Shown: positions 26,243 through 35,002, counted from the stretch's first letter. The stretch is 61,641 nucleotides of DNA from Candidatus Planktophila sp. (GCA_009694515.1 SHUV01000004.1:1-61641); one strand, 5' to 3'. Numbers and translations: made by a program. The notes: generated by a model not told the origin, from the letters alone.

Positions 26243-26906
26243 AATTAATCGACTCACCGTTATCACTGGAACGCTCCTGCTGATTTTTATTGGTCTCATC
26301 TATCTATTTGCATGGTCTTCAATATTTACCGCCAAGAGCATTGTGATATCTGGTGCGCCAACAGTTGAGTCAAAGAAGTTAGTGCTCACGACATCTGGCA
26401 TTCTTGTTGGAGAGAAGATGGCGCGTATCGAACCGCGATCAGTTGCCCAACGTTTGAGTTCGTTGACATGGATTCAAGACGTTCAGGTCTCGCGGAACTG
26501 GATTAGTGGCGATGTGGGAATCACGGTCGAGCCTCGAAAACCTAGCGCGTATTTTGCTGGCAAAACTATCGATTCCACTGGGACGATATTTCTTCTCCCT
26601 GGATTTACCGGAGCAGATCTGCCCTATGTGGCCGCCGCAACTCCAGCCCTTGGAGTCGATGCCATCGCCCTCTTTCGCTCCCTTCCACCATCATTTCGAG
26701 GGAAGATAATTTCGTTATCTGCACGCAATGAATCCAACTTCTCCATGCGCCTTGCTTATCAAGGCAGAGAGTTGGCGGTGAAGTGGGGCGCCAGCGAGAA
26801 AAGTGCCTTGAAAGTTCAAGTATTTAACGCTCTTATGAAACTTCCGGAGAATAAGAATCTTCGCAGAGTAGATCTATCGGCTGCCCATGCACCCATTGTT
26901 AAATAG
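26235..26906 (+). CDS. ftsQ: Cell division protein FtsQ
   Basis: A 223-residue bitopic protein: short cytoplasmic N-terminus, one membrane helix (about 7-27), then a POTRA domain (FTAKSIVISGAPTVESKKLV, about 31-50) and a beta domain with VQVSRNWISGDVGITVEPRKP. It joins FtsL and FtsB in the divisome regulatory complex. The likely start is a TTG inside the end of murC; no better in-frame ATG precedes the membrane helix. The short N-terminal tail compared with mycobacterial FtsQ fits a compact genome. Last gene of the uninterrupted 13-kb run before the ftsZ leader. Confidence 0.88.
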   Translation: MPKINRLTVITGTLLLIFIGLIYLFAWSSIFTAKSIVISGAPTVESKKLVLTTSGILVGEKMARIEPRSVAQRLSSLTWIQDVQVSRNWISGDVGITVEPRKPSAYFAGKTIDSTGTIFLLPGFTGADLPYVAAATPALGVDAIALFRSLPPSFRGKIISLSARNESNFSMRLAYQGRELAVKWGASEKSALKVQVFNALMKLPENKNLRRVDLSAAHAPIVK

Positions 26907-27084
26907 CTGTGAGAATTAAATATTTTTTACATTGATTTCTTCTTACAATCTATCAACGTGTAGTTGAGAAAATAGTTCGTGGCGGTCTTTGATTACTACT
27001 ACCTAACGCCATACCTTCAGCGCAAAGACAAAGGAAGAAATGTAAGTCTCAAGTCGAGGTTTACAGTTCGCAAGGGGGACTCAC
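26907..27084 (+). promoter_or_regulatory. ftsZ upstream region (178 bp) with candidate promoters
   Basis: AT-rich gap, the largest inside the cell-division block. TACAAT at 26944-26949 is a good -10 without a clear -35. A second candidate is TTGATT, 17 nt, TACCTT near 26990-27017. A 5-bp stem TGGCG/CGCCA brackets that second site. AAGGGGG at 27073-27079 is a strong ribosome binding site for the ftsZ GTG. ftsZ having its own promoters is usual; exact starts are not settled by sequence. Confidence 0.45.
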
Positions 27085-28215
27085 GTGGCTGCACCACAAA
27101 ATTACTTAGCTGTAATCAAAGTTGTCGGTATCGGTGGCGGCGGAGTAAATGCAATTAACCGAATGATTGATGTCGGTTTAAAAGGCGTTGAGTTTATTGC
27201 CATTAATACAGATGCACAACATTTATTAATGAGTGATGCCGATGTGAAATTAGATATTGGTCGCACATCAACAAAAGGTTTGGGAGCAGGAGCTGCGCCA
27301 GAAAAGGGTCGTCAAGCTGCAATCGATCACATAGAAGAGATTGAAGAAATTCTTCGCGGAGCAGACATGGTCTTTGTTACCGCTGGTGAAGGTGGTGGCA
27401 CAGGAACTGGTGGCGCACCCATCGTTGCAAAAATTGCACGAGATCTCGGAGCGCTCACAATCGGTGTTGTCACAAAACCATTCTCGTTCGAAGGAAAGAT
27501 TCGCTCTCGTCAAGCTGATGAAGGAATCGAATTGCTGCGCGAACAAGTAGATACTCTAATTGTTATTCCAAATGATCGACTCCTTGCAATCTCTGATCGT
27601 TCAATTACGGCAGTAGATGCATTTAAGAGTGCAGATCAAGTTCTGCTCTCTGGTGTTCAAGGAATTACAGAGATCATTACACAGCCAGGTCTGATTAACC
27701 TCGACTTTGCAGATGTTAAGACTGTAATGACTGATGCCGGATCTGCTCTGATGGGAATCGGTTCTGCGCGTGGTGAAAACCGGGCAACGCGCGCGGCTGA
27801 ATTAGCAATCTCGAGTCCACTCCTTGAAGCATCTATCGATGGAGCGATGGGAGTTCTTCTCTCTGTTGCAGGTGGCTCTGACCTTGGCCTCTTTGAAATT
27901 AACGAAGCATGTGAATTGGTACAGAGCGCAGCACATCCAGAGGCGCGCATTATCTTCGGTACAACTATTGATGATGCCCTCGGTGATGAAGTACGCATTA
28001 CCGTTATTGCAGCTGGTTTTGCTAGCGGAGAACCAACAAAAGTTCAGATGCCGGTAATTAACGCATCGACTTTGGGTGGGGTTGCTGACCCCATTCCTTC
28101 CAACGATCCGCTTTCAGTAGCACTTGATCTCGACTCATCTGGACCACGTAAGCGCGTGACTTTTGAAGAGTTGATTGCTGAAGATGAGATAGATGTACCA
28201 GATTTTATGAAGTAG
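27085..28215 (+). CDS. ftsZ: Cell division GTPase FtsZ
   Basis: A 376-residue tubulin homologue that forms the Z ring. The tubulin signature GGGTGTGG is at residues 103-110; N-terminal [15 protein letters not shown] and NTDAQHL are nucleotide-binding loops; T7-loop residues [11 protein letters not shown] are intact. After a short variable linker the protein ends in [10 protein letters not shown], the conserved C-terminal peptide that binds SepF and other partners. The linker is short for an actinobacterium. GTG start with AAGGGGG 6 nt upstream. Codon choice is visibly biased toward A/T-ending and abundant codons compared with neighbours, suggesting high expression. Confidence 0.97.
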   Translation: MAAPQNYLAVIKVVGIGGGGVNAINRMIDVGLKGVEFIAINTDAQHLLMSDADVKLDIGRTSTKGLGAGAAPEKGRQAAIDHIEEIEEILRGADMVFVTAGEGGGTGTGGAPIVAKIARDLGALTIGVVTKPFSFEGKIRSRQADEGIELLREQVDTLIVIPNDRLLAISDRSITAVDAFKSADQVLLSGVQGITEIITQPGLINLDFADVKTVMTDAGSALMGIGSARGENRATRAAELAISSPLLEASIDGAMGVLLSVAGGSDLGLFEINEACELVQSAAHPEARIIFGTTIDDALGDEVRITVIAAGFASGEPTKVQMPVINASTLGGVADPIPSNDPLSVALDLDSSGPRKRVTFEELIAEDEIDVPDFMK

Positions 28216-28246
28216 GCCAGAGGCTCATCGCCATGAAATCGGCACT

Positions 28247-28909
28247 ATGAATTACCGCTTTACCAATCGCACCGGAGGCGCAAGCACCGGTGCTTTTGCA
28301 TCTGCAAATCTAGGTTTTCATGTGGGGGATAACCCAGAGCAGGTAGCGCAAAATCGGGCACAGCTTTTCGAAGAGTTTGGCCCGGTAGCTTTTATGACAC
28401 AAGTGCACGGCGATCGAGTAGTGGTCGTTGAAGATCTCAGCGATGTGAATCCCACAGCCGATGCCCTTGTTACTGGAATTCTGGGAATAACATTGGCGGT
28501 GCAAGTAGCAGATTGTATTCCCCTCTTGCTCATCTCTTCGCAATCAGTTGCTGCAGTACATGTTGGAAGAAAGGGACTTGTGAACGGAGTAACCCTGCGC
28601 GCACTAGAGGTGATGCGAGATATGGGAGCGCGTGATATCCGAGCAGTAGTAGGACCAGCAATCTGCGGTGTGTGTTATGAAGTCTCAGCAGAAATCTTTA
28701 CCGAGGTGACCGCATTCCACCCTGCGGCCGCATCCAAAAGTGCGCGCGGTAACCGCGCCCTTGATTTACCATCGGCACTTGTCAAGGTACTAGAGGGCCA
28801 GAACATCACAGTTGAAATTGTGGGTGGTTGCACGGTAGAAAATAGTGAGCTCTTCTCATATCGGCGCGATGGACTAACCGGGCGCCAGGCTGGGTTGGTC
28901 TGGCTATGA
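28247..28909 (+). CDS. pgeF: PgeF/YlmD-type multicopper oxidase-like protein
   Basis: A 220-residue protein of the YfiH/YlmD (DUF152) family. The zinc/copper-type ligands are in place: QVHGDRV, ADCIPLLL and HVGRKGLVNG, with GPAICGVCYEV later. Members have been reported as polyphenol oxidases, as purine nucleoside-processing enzymes, and as PgeF, which edits wrongly inserted L-serine in cytoplasmic peptidoglycan precursors; the location within the dcw cluster favours a link to wall synthesis. No clear ribosome site precedes the ATG. It overlaps yggS by 4 bp. Confidence 0.85.
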   Translation: MNYRFTNRTGGASTGAFASANLGFHVGDNPEQVAQNRAQLFEEFGPVAFMTQVHGDRVVVVEDLSDVNPTADALVTGILGITLAVQVADCIPLLLISSQSVAAVHVGRKGLVNGVTLRALEVMRDMGARDIRAVVGPAICGVCYEVSAEIFTEVTAFHPAAASKSARGNRALDLPSALVKVLEGQNITVEIVGGCTVENSELFSYRRDGLTGRQAGLVWL

Positions 28910-29553
28910 ACCGCGGCGATGAGATTGTTCAGAATTTATTGGCCGTTCAGGGGAAAATTACCGGTCCCGACATCACTCTTATCGCTGTAACAAAGACTTA
29001 TCCAGTAAGTGATGTCCAGATTTTGCATGAGCTAGGCATTAGAAATTTTGGAGAGAATCGGAGCGAAGAAGGGCTGGAGAAAGCCGCACAAGTAGAGGGC
29101 CGGTGGCATTTCCAAGGAGAAATCCAAAGTCGCAAACTGCGCGATATAGCGCGGTGGGCAGATGTCATTCATTCACTCGATGATGCATCTCACGCCACAA
29201 AGCTAAATTCTGTGACAGAGAAAGAGATCGATATTTTTTTGCAGCTCTCACTCGATGGCGACCCTACACGCGGGGGAGTAAGGGCTTCAGAGCTTGCCGC
29301 CCTTGGCGCACATCTGCAAATTTTGCCGAATTTGAATCTGGTCGGTGTGATGTGTGTACTGCCACTTGGTATCGAAGCGCGGATCGGCTTCACCGAAGTC
29401 GCTAAAATCCATCGCGATTTTCAAGGTGAATTTCCTGCCGCGAAATCTCTATCTGCGGGAATGTCAGGCGACTTTGAAGTAGCCATCGATTGCGGTGCGA
29501 CACATATTCGAGTGGGTAGCCAAATCCTCGGGATGCGCCCTCCCCACGGGTAA
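28906..29553 (+). CDS. YggS/PLPBP family pyridoxal phosphate-binding protein
   Basis: A 215-residue single-domain alanine racemase-like TIM barrel that carries pyridoxal phosphate and helps balance PLP and amino acid pools. The Schiff-base lysine is in LIAVTKTYPV; GIRNFGENRSEEG, WHFQGEIQSRK and GMSGDFEVAIDCGATHIRVG are family motifs. It lacks the second domain of alanine racemase. ATGA overlap with pgeF and a 9-bp gap to sepF. Loss of homologues in other bacteria alters B6 homeostasis; no specific substrate is known. Confidence 0.88.
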   Translation: MNRGDEIVQNLLAVQGKITGPDITLIAVTKTYPVSDVQILHELGIRNFGENRSEEGLEKAAQVEGRWHFQGEIQSRKLRDIARWADVIHSLDDASHATKLNSVTEKEIDIFLQLSLDGDPTRGGVRASELAALGAHLQILPNLNLVGVMCVLPLGIEARIGFTEVAKIHRDFQGEFPAAKSLSAGMSGDFEVAIDCGATHIRVGSQILGMRPPHG

Positions 29554-29556
29554 CCT
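29551..29556 (+). promoter_or_regulatory. Possible leaderless -10 for sepF
   Basis: TAACCT (overlapping the yggS stop) and 6 nt before the sepF ATG, with no Shine-Dalgarno sequence in the gap. A weak match on its own; it fits the pattern seen at other 5' ends here. Confidence 0.3.
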
Positions 29557-29562
29557 ATTCAC

Positions 29563-30030
29563 ATGTCAGCACTCAATAAAATGATGGGCTTCCTTGGCCT
29601 CGTCGATACCGACCAAGAGACCGCAATCGCAGAAGGTCCTTCACGTTCTGCCGCCCCACGTGCACAACGCGAACGCACTGGCGTCACAGTTCTTGGTTCT
29701 CATAGCGCTTCCAATACAGCAAGTCAGCCTACAAAGCTGGAAGAGTCAGCTGCTCATTACAACATTGTTACTCTGCAACCACGTTCTTATTCAGAGGCTC
29801 GCAAAGTGGGCGAGTACTACCGTGAAGGTAACCCAGTCATCATCAACTTAGATGACATGGAAGAGAGTGAACGTAAGCGCCTTGTTGATTTTTCCAGTGG
29901 TCTTGTATTTGGCCTGAATGGTCGAATCGAGCGTATTAGCCTAAAAGTTTTCTTGCTCTCACCTGCAAATGTAAATGTGAGCAACGAAGATAAGACAGCT
30001 GCGCAAGCAAGCTTCTTCAACCAGAGCTGA
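29563..30030 (+). CDS. sepF: Cell division protein SepF
   Basis: A 155-residue FtsZ membrane anchor. The N-terminus MSALNKMMGFLGLVD is the amphipathic membrane-binding helix, followed by a flexible linker (about 20-65) and the DUF552 core: IVTLQPRSYSEARKVGEYYR, NPVIINLDDMEESERKRLVDF and GLNGRIERISLKVFLLSP. In actinobacteria SepF replaces FtsA/ZipA as the main anchor; neither of those is present. Binds the FtsZ C-terminal peptide. Confidence 0.93.
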   Translation: MSALNKMMGFLGLVDTDQETAIAEGPSRSAAPRAQRERTGVTVLGSHSASNTASQPTKLEESAAHYNIVTLQPRSYSEARKVGEYYREGNPVIINLDDMEESERKRLVDFSSGLVFGLNGRIERISLKVFLLSPANVNVSNEDKTAAQASFFNQS

Positions 30031-30041
30031 GGTAGTTCTTC

Positions 30042-30323
30042 ATGATTACCTCATTACTGCTGCAAGTAATCGGTCTATTTAAATTTGCGCTCTTCGCCCG
30101 AATCATTATTGATTACGTAAGAATGTTTAAGCGTGACTGGCGCCCCTCGCCCTTCATCTCATCCATATTTGAAGTAATTTATTCTATTACAGATCCACCG
30201 ATGAAGTTTGTCCAGCGCTTCGTACCTCCACTGCGCGTTGGTGGAGTAGCACTTGATCTTTCTTTCATCGTGATTTTAATTGCTTTGAGTCTGCTGCAGC
30301 GAGTAATTCTGATAGTTCTGTAA
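30042..30323 (+). CDS. YggT family membrane protein (YlmG)
   Basis: A 93-residue two-helix membrane protein. Helix 1 is at about 8-27 and helix 2 at about 70-90; the loop DWRPSPFISSIFEVIYSITDPP and PLRVGGVALDLSFIV are the YggT/YlmG repeat signature. Always found beside sepF in this phylum; implicated in division or nucleoid distribution. GAGG precedes the ATG. In relatives the next gene is divIVA; here the convergent ileS stop comes 13 bp after. Confidence 0.88.
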   Translation: MITSLLLQVIGLFKFALFARIIIDYVRMFKRDWRPSPFISSIFEVIYSITDPPMKFVQRFVPPLRVGGVALDLSFIVILIALSLLQRVILIVL

Positions 30324-30336
30324 ATTTTCGCTACGA

Positions 30337-33300
30337 CTATTTAGCTTTACTCAGCTCCACATTCACACCGAGTTCACTCTCAATAGTTGAAATACCTGAA
30401 TCTTCAGTCATAGAGAGCGCGAGAACTTCATCTGAGATGTGTGCGATATTGGAATTAATTGTCGCAACTAATTGTGCAGGTGCGTTCCACCTGACGTGAA
30501 TACGATCAGAGATTTCAAATCCGTCACTCTTTCTGCGTTCTTGAATGAGGCGAATCACTTCGCGCACGTGCCCGGCAGAAATGAGTTCGGGGCTAAGAGC
30601 AAGGTCTAGCGCAACGCTCTCCCCATCGTGGTTAGCCACCATCCAACCGCTTTTTGGGACTTCGGTAATGACCAAGTCATCTAAACCGAGTGTGAACTGG
30701 CCAACCTCTGCTGATCCTGCACTTCTTAATTTCTTCACTAGTGCGGTGGCATCAGTTGCGCCAATAAGTTTGGCGACATCCTGAACTGCCTTTCCATATT
30801 TAGCACCCAATGATTTGAAGTTTGCCTTCACCGAAATTTCTACCAGATCCCCATCAGCATCGGCGATATCTTCCAGGTCGATGACATTTAGTTCATCAGA
30901 GATTTGCTCTTTCATATCTGCAGGTAGCTGGGCCCAGCCTTGTGCTGAGATCAAAGCGCGTTGGAGGGGCTGGCGAATCTTGATTCCAGATTCGGCGCGA
31001 GCTGAGCGGCCCAGTTCCACAACGCGACGGGTAATTGCCACATGAGCATTGAGTGACAGGTCGATAAGTTTTGCATCGGATGCTGGGAAATCTGTTAGGT
31101 GGACAGAATCTGAAACATTGGTATCTGCAACGCGCACTAGCTCCTGCCAGACATGTTCAGTAATGAAGGGGACCATCGGCGCCAAGAGTTGGGTCAAGGT
31201 CACTAAACATTCATGCAGAGTTGCAAGTGCTGCCACATCGCCATCCCAGAAACGTCGACGCGATCTGCGCACATACCAGTTAGATAGATCATCGATAAAA
31301 CGGGCTAAGACTTTGCCGGCTGCCTGTGAATCAAAGTCGTTATACGCTGCGTCAACCTCAGCTACCAAAGCGTTTAGTTCACTGATAATCCAACGATCCA
31401 TTAGCGATCGATTTTTCAGAGCCGGGCTCTGGGAAAGTTTGAAATCAGATGCCTCGGCATAGAGAGCATGGAATGAAATTGTGTTCCAGTAGGTAAGTAA
31501 AGTCTTTCTGACCACATCAGAAATTGCATCGTGTCCCACGCGGCGGGCAGACCACGGTGAACCGGCTGCCAACATGTACCAACGCACCGCATCGGCGCCA
31601 TGTTGATCCATCAGTGAAATTGGCTCCAGCACATTGCCAACGTGCTTACTCATCTTGCGACCATCTTTATCAAGAATATGACCTAGACAGAGAACGCTCT
31701 TATATGAACTTTGATCAAAGACCAGCGTTCCAATCGTCATCAGGGTGTAGAACCAGCCGCGAGTTTGATCAATGGCCTCGCATATGAAATCTGCTGGGTA
31801 GGCAGCCTTGAACTTCTCAACTGAGCCAGCCTTGTGTGGATACCCCCACTGTGCAAAAGGCATCGCACCTGAGTCATACCAACAATCGATTACTTCTGGA
31901 ACACGGTTCATGACCAATGCGCACTCGCTGCAGGCAAATGAAACGTCATCTACGAAAGGGCGGTGTGGATCTAGGTTGCTCAACTCTTGACCGGCAAGTT
32001 CACCTAACTCCTTTAGCGAATCAACGCAGACTTCATGCTTATTTTCACATCGCCAAATGGGTAGCGGAGTTCCCCAATAGCGGTTACGTGAAAGAGCCCA
32101 GTCGATATTGTTATTAAGCCAATCGCCATAGCGACCAGTTTTAATGGTCTCTGGATGCCAATCAGTCTTGGCATTTTCACGAATCAATTCATCTTTAATG
32201 GAAGTCGTGCGGATATACCAAGAGGGTTGTGCGTAATAAATCAACGCGGTGTGACAGCGCCAGCAATGCGGGTACTCATGCTCATATGGTTGATGCTTAT
32301 AGAGCGCTCCACTTGCTTTGAGTTCCTTTACTAGTGGCTTATCGGCATCCTTAAAGAACATTCCTCCCACTACTGCAACCTCAGGTAAGAAAGTTCCATC
32401 TGGTGCAATGGGATTTACTACTGGCAGTCCGTAGGAGCGGCAGACCAATAAGTCATCAGCACCAAATGCGGGGGATTGGTGCACCAGACCAGTGCCATCT
32501 TCAGTTGTGACATAGGTAGCTAGAACAACAAAGTGAGAATCTGGAATATCAACATAGGTAAATGGACGGGTATATGTGGTGCGCTCTAGCTGGGCGCCCT
32601 TGATTGTCTTGAGAATCTCGTGTTCTCCAGCAACGACAGAGAGCAGTGGCTCGGCAACTACCAGCACTTCACTGACATCATCAACGGTTGCTTTAATTAC
32701 AACGTAATCAACATCTGGGTGCACGGCAATTGCGGTATTTGATACCAACGTCCAAGGCGTTGTTGTCCAGACAAGTAGCGAGGCTTTCAGATCAGAGAGT
32801 TCACCCGAAGTGATGGGGAAGCGAACATAGACAGATGGATCAACAACAGTTTCGTAACCTTGTGAGAGTTCATGATCGGATAGCCCAGTTCCGCAACGAG
32901 GGCAGTAAGGGGCAACTCGATGGTCTTGAACAAGTAGGCCCTTCTTCCAAATCTCCTTCAGGCTCCACCACACAGATTCAACATATTCAGGTGCCATCGT
33001 CCAATATGCCTGATCGAAATCAACCCAGAAACCCATTCGCTCGGTCATTTCAGTAAATGCATCTACATGTCGGGTTACTGATTCACGACACTTATCGTTA
33101 AACGGTGCGATCCCGTACTTTTCGATATCACCTTTTCCTGCGAAGCCAAGTTCTTTCTCCACTGCAATTTCTACCGGTAGGCCATGACAATCCCAGCCTG
33201 CTTTACGGGTGACGTATTTACCTTTCATTGTTTGATAACGAGGAAATACATCTTTAAAAACTCTAGCTTCAATGTGGTGTGTTCCGGGCATTCCGTTGGC

Positions 33301-33456
33301 AGTCGGTGGACCTTCATAGAACGTCCATGGCACTTGGCCCGCGCGAGATTCGGTGCTCTTTTCAAAGATTTCGTTATCACGCCAGAATTTCAGGATTGAG
33401 TGCTCCATTGCGGGCAGATCAATCTGGGCGCCGATAGCGCGAAATGGTGATGACAT
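30337..33456 (-). CDS. ileS: Isoleucyl-tRNA synthetase
   Basis: A 1039-residue class I synthetase. The HIGH-type motif is in PPTANGMPGTHHIEARVFKD near residue 50; the editing CP1 domain is at about 190-400, and the KMSKS-type motif is KDGRKMSKHVGN. The form GTHH...KMSKH and the C-terminal organisation point to the eukaryote-like type 2 IleRS typical of streptomycetes, which is often insensitive to mupirocin (inference). A pair CPRCG and the cluster around WRCHTAL are zinc-type cysteines. ATG at 33456 is preceded by the GGGGGA ribosome site sequestered in the T-box; a longer frame start would lie within the T-box. Convergent with yggT. Confidence 0.95.
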   Translation of the reverse strand: MSSPFRAIGAQIDLPAMEHSILKFWRDNEIFEKSTESRAGQVPWTFYEGPPTANGMPGTHHIEARVFKDVFPRYQTMKGKYVTRKAGWDCHGLPVEIAVEKELGFAGKGDIEKYGIAPFNDKCRESVTRHVDAFTEMTERMGFWVDFDQAYWTMAPEYVESVWWSLKEIWKKGLLVQDHRVAPYCPRCGTGLSDHELSQGYETVVDPSVYVRFPITSGELSDLKASLLVWTTTPWTLVSNTAIAVHPDVDYVVIKATVDDVSEVLVVAEPLLSVVAGEHEILKTIKGAQLERTTYTRPFTYVDIPDSHFVVLATYVTTEDGTGLVHQSPAFGADDLLVCRSYGLPVVNPIAPDGTFLPEVAVVGGMFFKDADKPLVKELKASGALYKHQPYEHEYPHCWRCHTALIYYAQPSWYIRTTSIKDELIRENAKTDWHPETIKTGRYGDWLNNNIDWALSRNRYWGTPLPIWRCENKHEVCVDSLKELGELAGQELSNLDPHRPFVDDVSFACSECALVMNRVPEVIDCWYDSGAMPFAQWGYPHKAGSVEKFKAAYPADFICEAIDQTRGWFYTLMTIGTLVFDQSSYKSVLCLGHILDKDGRKMSKHVGNVLEPISLMDQHGADAVRWYMLAAGSPWSARRVGHDAISDVVRKTLLTYWNTISFHALYAEASDFKLSQSPALKNRSLMDRWIISELNALVAEVDAAYNDFDSQAAGKVLARFIDDLSNWYVRRSRRRFWDGDVAALATLHECLVTLTQLLAPMVPFITEHVWQELVRVADTNVSDSVHLTDFPASDAKLIDLSLNAHVAITRRVVELGRSARAESGIKIRQPLQRALISAQGWAQLPADMKEQISDELNVIDLEDIADADGDLVEISVKANFKSLGAKYGKAVQDVAKLIGATDATALVKKLRSAGSAEVGQFTLGLDDLVITEVPKSGWMVANHDGESVALDLALSPELISAGHVREVIRLIQERRKSDGFEISDRIHVRWNAPAQLVATINSNIAHISDEVLALSMTEDSGISTIESELGVNVELSKAK

Positions 33457-33459
33457 AAA

Positions 33460-33655
33460 AAATCCCCCAAGAAGTAAAGAACTCTTGGAGGGACGAACTG
33501 CGCGCAGTTCGCGGTACCACCCGCCTTGTACTGACCGCCATGATGCGGGCAATACCTCTTTATTAGCTCACATCGGCTGGTTCTACCTCACCCTTTTTGG
33601 GGCGAATCTTCCAGCGTGCTCCCGAGGTGATCGCCTCTTCAACGCACTTTTCCTG
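33460..33655 (-). promoter_or_regulatory. T-box riboswitch (translational, ultrashort stem I) of ileS
   Basis: On the minus strand: stem I GTGC...GCAC with terminal hairpin GAGG-CGATCA-CCTC, whose loop carries the Ile specifier ATC (33631-33629). The T-box core GGGTGGTACCGCG is at 33522-33510; its TGGT pairs with the ACCA end of tRNA-Ile. An 18-bp palindrome (33494-33511) forms the antisequestrator. A 9-bp sequestrator pairs CCTCCAAGA with TCTTGGGGG, hiding the GGGGG ribosome site; no T-run terminator follows in a stem. Uncharged tRNA-Ile should open the site and raise IleRS synthesis. Confidence 0.92.
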
Positions 33656-33687
33656 CAAGGTATTACGACTGTAAGTCTAAACCATGC

Positions 33688-34530
33688 GTGGCAAAGTTGG
33701 TTACGAAGAGAAAAAAGCATAAGGTGCGCGGCGTGCCAGGTAAAAAAGTAGCAAAGAAGGCGACCAAGAAGGCTGTCGCAAAGAAGGCTCCTGCGAAAAA
33801 GGCAAGCAAGAAGTCGCCTGCGAAGAAGGCACCGGCAAAGAAGGCACCGGCAAAGAAAGTTGCAGCTAAGAAAGCTGCTGCGAAGAAGGCACCGGCAAAG
33901 AAAGTAACAGCGAAGAAGGCGCCTGCTCACAAAGCACCTGGTCGCCCATTTCCATCAAAAATTGGTAAGACAACCCTGACAGTAGATGAAAAATCACAGA
34001 CCGTTTCAGTTGCAACAGTGATGGCACCAACAACAGCACCGGTTGTTGAAGAACGTCGCTTAGTGATGCCGCCACCACCACGCCCAGAAAAAAGTGGAAA
34101 GAAAGTTGCACCGCTTAAGCCAATCAAGGCCGCACCTACGCCAGTACTTGCAGCTGTGGGTGAAGCACCATGGAGTGCAGCCGAACTTAAGGTCGTGAAG
34201 GCCGAGATTTCAAAAGATCTAGAGCGTTTGCGGATAGAACTTGCAAGAGTTGAAGAAGAGATGAATGAGCTGATTTCAGATTCTGGTGAAGGCGCTGGCG
34301 ATGACCAAGCTGATTCAGGAACAAAGACTTTCGAGCGCGAACACGAGATGTCACTCGTCAGCAATGCACGTGACATGGTCTTACAGACCGAACGTGCGCT
34401 AGAACGAATTGAAAATAAGACCTATGGACTCTGTGAAGATTGTGGCGCCGCTATTGGTAAACCTCGGCTACAAGTTTTCCCCCGCGCAACTTTGTGCATG
34501 ATCTGCAAGCAGAAGGAAGAGCGGCGCTAA
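33688..34530 (+). CDS. TraR/DksA-type zinc-finger protein with histone H1-like Lys/Ala tail
   Basis: A 280-residue protein. Residues 19-83 are built of AKKAPAKK-type repeats, very basic and resembling the C-terminal tail of histone H1 or mycobacterial HupB; 84-155 is Pro/Ala-rich linker; 160-240 is a predicted coiled coil; the C-terminus holds a C4 zinc finger C249-x2-C252 ... C270-x2-C273 (CEDCG...CMICK) as in DksA/TraR. DksA-like proteins bind the RNA polymerase secondary channel; the tail suggests DNA or RNA binding. Start is GTG 33688, without a ribosome site; a 12-codon ORF begins 4 nt earlier in another frame. Divergent from the ileS T-box. Confidence 0.8.
   Translation: MAKLVTKRKKHKVRGVPGKKVAKKATKKAVAKKAPAKKASKKSPAKKAPAKKAPAKKVAAKKAAAKKAPAKKVTAKKAPAHKAPGRPFPSKIGKTTLTVDEKSQTVSVATVMAPTTAPVVEERRLVMPPPPRPEKSGKKVAPLKPIKAAPTPVLAAVGEAPWSAAELKVVKAEISKDLERLRIELARVEEEMNELISDSGEGAGDDQADSGTKTFEREHEMSLVSNARDMVLQTERALERIENKTYGLCEDCGAAIGKPRLQVFPRATLCMICKQKEERR
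33742..33936 (+). repeat. Low-complexity AAGAAGGC-type coding repeats
   Basis: Imperfect tandem units such as GCAAAGAAGGCACCG encode Lys-Lys-Ala-Pro-Ala repeats. The strand is strongly purine-rich. Such tracts expand and contract by slippage, so length may vary among strains. Confidence 0.8.
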
Positions 34531-34531
34531 G

Positions 34532-34996
34532 GTGCGCCGAATATTTCTCACAGCGTGGACTATTTGGCTCTTTGACTTTGCAACAAAGCAATGGGCAATT
34601 TCAGCGCTAGAAGTTGAACCTAAGAAAATTCTAGGTTCATTTCTACAACTTTCATTGGTAAAAAATCCGGGCGCAGCATTTGGCTTTGCTACTGGCCTGA
34701 CACTCCTCTACTCAATCTTGGCAGTTGTTGTAGTTGCAACAATCGTCTACTTTGCTCGCGCGATTTCATCTCGAGGGTGGCAGCTCACAGCAGGACTATT
34801 ACTGGGGGGAGTCATGGGAAATCTCGCAGATCGCGCCTTTCGTGAGCCAGCCTTTTTTCGCGGACATGTCATTGATTGGATCGAACTGCCGAATTGGCCG
34901 GTGTTTAATCTTGCCGACTGCGCAATCGTGATCGCGGCAGCTACTGCATTCGTTTTGAGCGTCAGAAATGTTCCACCGATTACACCAGTAAGGTAG
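34532..34996 (+). CDS. lspA: Lipoprotein signal peptidase LspA
   Basis: A 154-residue membrane aspartyl protease (signal peptidase II) that removes the signal peptide of prolipoproteins after Lgt acts. Four helices; catalytic D100 in GNLADR and D129 in FNLADC; the conserved N-terminal VKNPGAAFGF is at about 43-52. GTG start, 1 bp after the DksA-like stop, and 6 bp before rluD. Its presence together with lgt later in the window shows that the lipoprotein pathway is in use. Confidence 0.93.
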   Translation: MRRIFLTAWTIWLFDFATKQWAISALEVEPKKILGSFLQLSLVKNPGAAFGFATGLTLLYSILAVVVVATIVYFARAISSRGWQLTAGLLLGGVMGNLADRAFREPAFFRGHVIDWIELPNWPVFNLADCAIVIAAATAFVLSVRNVPPITPVR

Positions 34997-35002
34997 TCAC
35001 AT

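Noticed and set aside
26914-26931. T-rich stretch after ftsQ as a terminator
   Set aside because: No GC stem precedes the T-run; treated as promoter-type AT-rich DNA ahead of ftsZ.
33583-33930. Minus-strand Cys/Leu/Arg-rich open frame opposite the Lys/Ala repeats
   Set aside because: It is the antisense image of the AAGAAG-type repeats and overlaps the T-box; low-complexity composition, no ribosome site.
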